From contig JAYSTY010000293.1 in NCBI GenBank assembly GCA_043719385.1, positions 1 through 7,147 of the forward strand: a stretch of DNA of 7,147 nt. Reading direction: 5' to 3'. This DNA is from JAFDVL01 sp043719385. Lineage in GTDB: Bacteria; Acidobacteriota; Blastocatellia; RBC074. The position numbers were made by a program, and so were the translations under genes. Shown here in pieces: positions 6,940-7,147 of this stretch. The notes below the pieces were generated by a model that ran no database searches, was not told where the DNA came from, and saw only the letters and a program-made list of their open reading frames with translations. Position 1 is the first letter of the stretch. Each line of letters starts with the position of its first letter.

Positions 6940-6944
6940 CCTCC
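6940..6944 (-). promoter_or_regulatory. Strong Shine-Dalgarno of the 36-residue membrane protein
   Basis: GGAGG on the minus strand, followed by CAGTG and then ATG at 6934. It decides the start of the small gene and is the main evidence that the frame is translated. Confidence 0.6.
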
Positions 6945-7147
6945 GAATTTTTAATCTTACAAAGGGGAGCAAACTTGCGAGGCAGTATTGCAAAAGGTGT
7001 GCCGATGAATTGGAAATGAAATTATGCCTGATTTTATTGGCTGGATTGGAGGCTGGCTGTAACTTCCGCTCCCTGATGATTAACCATAACGGCAATTCAA
7101 CGTTACGATATGGTGTAATTATTCGCTGAGCGCACGATAACCAGGTT

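Noticed and set aside
6955..6982. TAAGAT box about 30 nt upstream of the small gene as a promoter
   Set aside because: No -35-like hexamer lies 16-18 nt further upstream, and the extended -10 spacing is wrong.
6768..7019. Plus-strand frame of 83 codons
   Set aside because: It is antisense to the small membrane gene, low in acidic residues and contains a run of four cysteines produced by the TGT repeat opposite the glutamine codons.
7083..7113. Imperfect inverted repeat CCATAACGG / CGATATGG
   Set aside because: Only 5 bp pair before a mismatch, around a long loop. It is not distinguishable from chance.
6908..7129. Plus-strand frame of 73 codons with a CKRC motif
   Set aside because: It starts antisense to the small gene, lacks a convincing ribosome site and has only one CxxC pair, so I do not call a zinc-binding gene.
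6934..7147. Open minus-strand frame of about 71 codons from the right edge, whose TGA overlaps the ATG of the small gene (TGATG)
   Set aside because: The overlap looks like translational coupling, but the translation has no Gly or Asp, only two Glu, and many Arg, Ile, Leu and Ser. That is unlike a real protein, and no start is visible.

Overview
This window looks like a chromosomal segment of a Gram-negative bacterium. All five genes I can support are on the minus strand. The best anchors are a full-length transcription-repair coupling factor (mfd) and an N-terminal domain of the ADP-heptose pathway (RfaE2/HldE-C type), which implies lipopolysaccharide or a related heptose glycan. Sampled lines of mfd and the RfaE2 part are about 50% GC. 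The flanking genes are more AT-rich, roughly 32-45% in sampled lines. Mfd length, its insertions and a seven-base tandem repeat made me think of Acidobacteriota (Blastocatellia-like), but that is a guess.

In transcription order, from high to low coordinates: (i) 6935-7147, no gene I would defend; (ii) 6824-6934, a 36-residue predicted single-pass membrane protein with a strong Shine-Dalgarno; (iii) 5740-6738, a chimera of a complete RfaE2-type heptose-1-phosphate adenylyltransferase and an unrelated AT-rich C-terminal domain; (iv) 1987-5697, mfd; (v) 1782-1986, a 205-bp spacer with a TTGACA-type promoter candidate just beyond the mfd stop; (vi) 1041-1781, a TIR-like protein of the CAP12/Pycsar-effector type with a predicted helix-turn-helix tail; (vii) 1-954, the first 318 codons of a protein with an Sm/Hfq-like N-terminus and a TPR-like helical region, running off the window edge.

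The chimera and mfd are 42 bp apart and probably co-transcribed as a housekeeping unit. The TIR-like gene and the Sm/TPR gene are 86 bp apart, more AT-rich and codirectional, and may form a two-gene accessory module. A TIR NADase-type effector beside a protein with a possible RNA-binding domain suggests anti-phage defence. No cyclase, Argonaute, STING or other known sensor is visible, so if this is a defence system it does not match a named one within the window. That reading is inference. No tRNA, rRNA, CRISPR array, insertion sequence or attachment site was seen.
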